Position numbers and translations under genes: made by a program
Notes under the pieces: generated by a model
Databases searched by the model: none
What the model saw: only the letters and a program-made list of their open reading frames with translations
What the model was told of the DNA's origin: nothing
In this document: positions 5,401 to 7,295 of the stretch, piece after piece
Numbering within the stretch: the first letter of the stretch is position 1
Layout of the letters: every line of letters begins with the position of its first letter
NCBI GenBank assembly: GCA_038251625.1
Contig: JBBSBE010000169.1
Location: forward strand, 1-7,295
Length of the DNA: 7,295 bases
Origin: JBBQXK01 sp038251625
GTDB taxonomy: Bacteria > Pseudomonadota > Alphaproteobacteria > Rhodobacterales > Rhodobacteraceae
Direction of reading: 5' to 3'

Positions 5401-7078
5401 CAAAGCCAAGGCACCTTTCCTGCGCGTCCCAATCCAGCGGCAGGTCGGCGCGCAGCAGTTTCTCGAGGTTCAGACCCTCTGGAAGCCGCCCCGCCAGAAT
5501 CGCGACCTGGATGCGCGGGGACAGAAACGCGAGATAGCTGCGCCGCCGCATCCGGCTTCCCGAGGATCGGGTGGTCGCCTCGATGTCCGCGCGCCTACGC
5601 CCCGCGCACCGCTCGGCCATTTCCGTGTGCGCATCGGCCAGCGCCCGCAGCAGGGTGAGGTCCGGCCCGGGCTCTTGCTCGCCCACCACAAGCCTCGTCT
5701 CGATCCCGCGGCGCCGCAGCGAGAACCCGAACGACAGCTGTAGCAGGTGCGGGTCGAGCGTGTCCGCGCCGACAAGGAGCCTTGCCGCCAGCGTGGATGC
5801 GTCGAGATGGAGACGCAGATCGCCAGACCGGATATCACCCCGAAGAACGAGATCCGGCAAAAGCGCCATGCTTTCCCCCGGGATCGCCGCCGCCATGGAC
5901 AAAGCGCGTTCGCTCAACTGCACGGCGGTCCGCGCATCCACCTCTTGCAGGATCTGATGCCGGTCGGCGGCCTGGCGAAGATGCCGTGCGATCTGGCGCG
6001 CCACCTCTTCCTCCAGCGCAACGGCGGGCAGGCGCCAGCCGCTGGGGTCGGTGCCGCCCGCGATCAGCCGGTTCGAGACGTAGTAACGGTAGCTGCGCCC
6101 TTGGGTCGAGGTGCGGGTCGGCGTGAGGCCATCTCCGGTCTCGTCGAAGAGCTTGCCAAGGAGCGGTGCGCGGGTGCCGGAGGTGCGCCCGGTGGACCGC
6201 AGACGTTGGCGATCGGGTCCATGCGTGGCGCTTTCCTGCCCCTGTGCAACTTCAATCTCGAACGATCCGCTGCGGGGCCGCGCCTTCGCGGACAGGAGCT
6301 TCGCTTGCACCCGGTCCCAGAGGTCGCGCGGGACGATGGCAGGGTGCTGGCCGGGATAGGTGCGATCCTTGTGACGGACCCTGCCGATGTAGGTCGGGTT
6401 GGTCAGCATGTAGTGCACCTGGCCCTTGGTGAAGCGACAGCCCCCCATCCGTCGGCCCGAGGCCGTCGCGTGTCGCTTTGATCGAAGCTCCAACCTTGCC
6501 GCTTCGGCCTCCACCAGCCCGATGCTGCCGAGGCGGTCGTAGAGATCGAAGAGCGTGGCAACCGTCGCGGCCTCACCAGGATTGAGGATGAGTTCCCGGC
6601 GCTGGGGGTCGGGGTGACGGTCATAACCGATGGGGATCGTCCCCCCCATCCAGAGGCCCTTCATCTTGGAAGAGGCGATCTTGTCCCGGATACGCTCGGC
6701 GGTGACCTCGCGTTCGAACTGGGCGAAGGAAAGAAGCACGTTGAGCGTAAGCCGCCCCATCGAGGTGGAGGTATTGAACGCCTGGGTAACCGACACAAAG
6801 GAGGCCTTCGCCGTGTCCAACCGCTCGACGAGCTTGGCAAAGTCCGCCAGTGACCGGGTCAGTCGATCGATCTTGTAAACGACGATCATGTCGATGCGCC
6901 CGGCATCGACCTCGGCCAGCAGGCGCTGCAGGGCAGGGCGGTCAAGCGTGCCACCTGAGACACCGCCATCATCAAAACGGGCGTTGACCGGCTTCCAGCC
7001 CTCGTGTCGCTGGCTGAGGATATAGGCGGCGCAGGCCTCATGCTGCGCATCAAGGGAGTTGAACTCCTGCTCGAGACC
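5387..7078 (-). pseudogene. Large serine recombinase, 5' end lost to an IS insertion
   Basis: The frame is open from 7078 to the stop at 5387-5389, 563 codons. It starts mid-domain at GLEQEFNSLDAQ, continues through DDGGVSGGTLDRPALQRLL, and then YKIDRLTRSLADF, which keeps the resolvase D-R-L-x-R arginine motif. FNTSTSMGRLTLNVLLSFAQ and FEREVTAERIRDKI complete the resolvase domain (PF00239 type). A recombinase domain (PF07508 type) follows, with YMLTNPTYIGRVRHKD. A YRYYVSNRL segment lacking zinc-ribbon cysteines and an intact C-terminus ending PLDWDAQERCLGF come last. Missing are roughly the first 15-25 residues, which hold the Y-x-R-x-S catalytic serine (family knowledge). The break coincides with the IS end at 7079. 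The first usable in-frame start is the ATG at 6887-6889, deep in the domain; a 500-residue product from it would be inactive. The missing 5' part may lie beyond the IS, outside the window. Confidence 0.85.
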
Positions 7079-7110
7079 TGAGGTTCCGCTAGATTTGTAG
7101 ACGCTTTACC

Positions 7111-7132
7111 GCCTAACTTTTAGGCAAGGAGG
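7111..7132 (+). promoter_or_regulatory. Hairpin abutting the orfA ribosome-binding site
   Basis: GCCTAA (7111-7116) pairs with TTAGGC (7120-7125) around a CTT loop. The near-perfect Shine-Dalgarno AAGGAGG (7126-7132) begins on the very next base and lies 5 nt before the GTG start. The hairpin might influence access of ribosomes to orfA or block read-in from outside transcripts. The structure is seen; its role is inferred. Confidence 0.5.
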
Positions 7133-7137
7133 CCGAC

Positions 7138-7295
7138 GTGGGGACAAGCACCTACAGCGACGGGTTCAAGCGCGAGGCGGTGCATCAGATTGCGGTACGC
7201 GGGTATCCGGTTCGGGAGGTGTCCCGGTGTCTGGGCGTCAGCACGCACTCTGTGTACAAGTGGCTGAAGCTGTTCGGGGAGCGGTCGCCGAAGCC
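7138..7295 (+). CDS. IS3-family transposase OrfA, N-terminal part
   Basis: The first 52 codons are visible from a GTG start with AAGGAGG 5 nt upstream; the frame runs off the window. The product begins MGTSTYSDGFKREAVHQIAV and continues with a helix-turn-helix, VREVSRCLGVSTHSVYKWLKLFG (about residues 25-47). This is the HTH_Tnp_1 (PF01527) pattern of IS3-family OrfA, the DNA-binding half that is joined to the DDE-domain OrfB by programmed frameshifting in this family. No frameshift or stop is seen in the visible part. The subgroup cannot be decided without orfB. Confidence 0.88.
   Translation, partial: MGTSTYSDGFKREAVHQIAVRGYPVREVSRCLGVSTHSVYKWLKLFGERSPK

Larger units (their letters stand above)
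7079..7295 (+). mobile_element. Left end of an IS3-family insertion sequence, partial
   Basis: The element begins at or within a few bases of 7079 with TGAGGTTCCGCTAGATTT. It opens with TG as IS3-family ends do, and it begins exactly where the recombinase homology stops. It then carries a short leader and the start of orfA. The right end, orfB, the matching inverted repeat and the target-site duplication are outside the window, so the exact boundary is inferred. The bases just outside are GACC (7075-7078), a candidate for the target duplication. Confidence 0.75.

Noticed and set aside
5284..5658. A 124-codon plus-strand frame from the repeat array into the recombinase 3' end
   Set aside because: Its NREQ-like beginning is just translated CAGGGAA repeats, and the rest is antisense to the recombinase.
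5747..6481. A 244-codon plus-strand open frame opposite the recombinase
   Set aside because: The minus strand there encodes clear recombinase domains; the plus frame has no motif or ribosome site.

Overview
The window looks like chromosomal DNA of a high-GC alphaproteobacterium, most likely Rhodobacterales. The basis is the sequence style of RpmH, RnpA, YidD and the EngB tail, the GC-rich third codon positions, and family-level resemblance of the other proteins. No species can be named from the sequence alone.

Left block (1-990): the 3' end of the ribosome-assembly GTPase gene engB (+) runs tail to tail into the minus-strand cluster rpmH-rnpA-yidD (ribosomal protein L34, RNase P protein, membrane-protein insertion factor). 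rnpA and yidD overlap by ATGA. Two copies of a GTAGGGTGGGT-type palindrome lie at gene ends: one between engB and yidD, containing the yidD stop codon, and one just after the rpmH stop. A reasonable rpmH promoter is visible at 1061-1089 on the minus strand.

Middle block (1256-4898, plus strand): a TVP38/TMEM64-type membrane protein gene is followed 3 nt later by a flavin disulfide oxidoreductase of the dihydrolipoamide dehydrogenase/mercuric reductase superfamily. That enzyme keeps the redox CxxxxC but has Tyr where the catalytic His normally sits. A membrane histidine kinase with no response regulator in view follows. The first two genes are almost certainly co-translated. The kinase may be co-transcribed or separate.

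Right block (4917-7295): an intact tRNA-Arg(ACG) with its own promoter is followed by about 350 nt without a convincing gene. Its second half holds an array of 11-mer direct repeats, G(A/T)(A/T)CAGGGAA(A/C), spaced by 11, 22, 22 and 21 nt. The array runs into the 3' end of a minus-strand serine recombinase gene. That gene is broken at its 5' end by an IS3-type element whose left end and orfA start fill the last 217 nt. The insertion removed the N-terminal strand that should carry the catalytic serine. This block reads as the edge of an integrated element next to a tRNA gene, whose recombinase was later inactivated by an IS. The CAGGGAA array is the part of the window least explained by known families.
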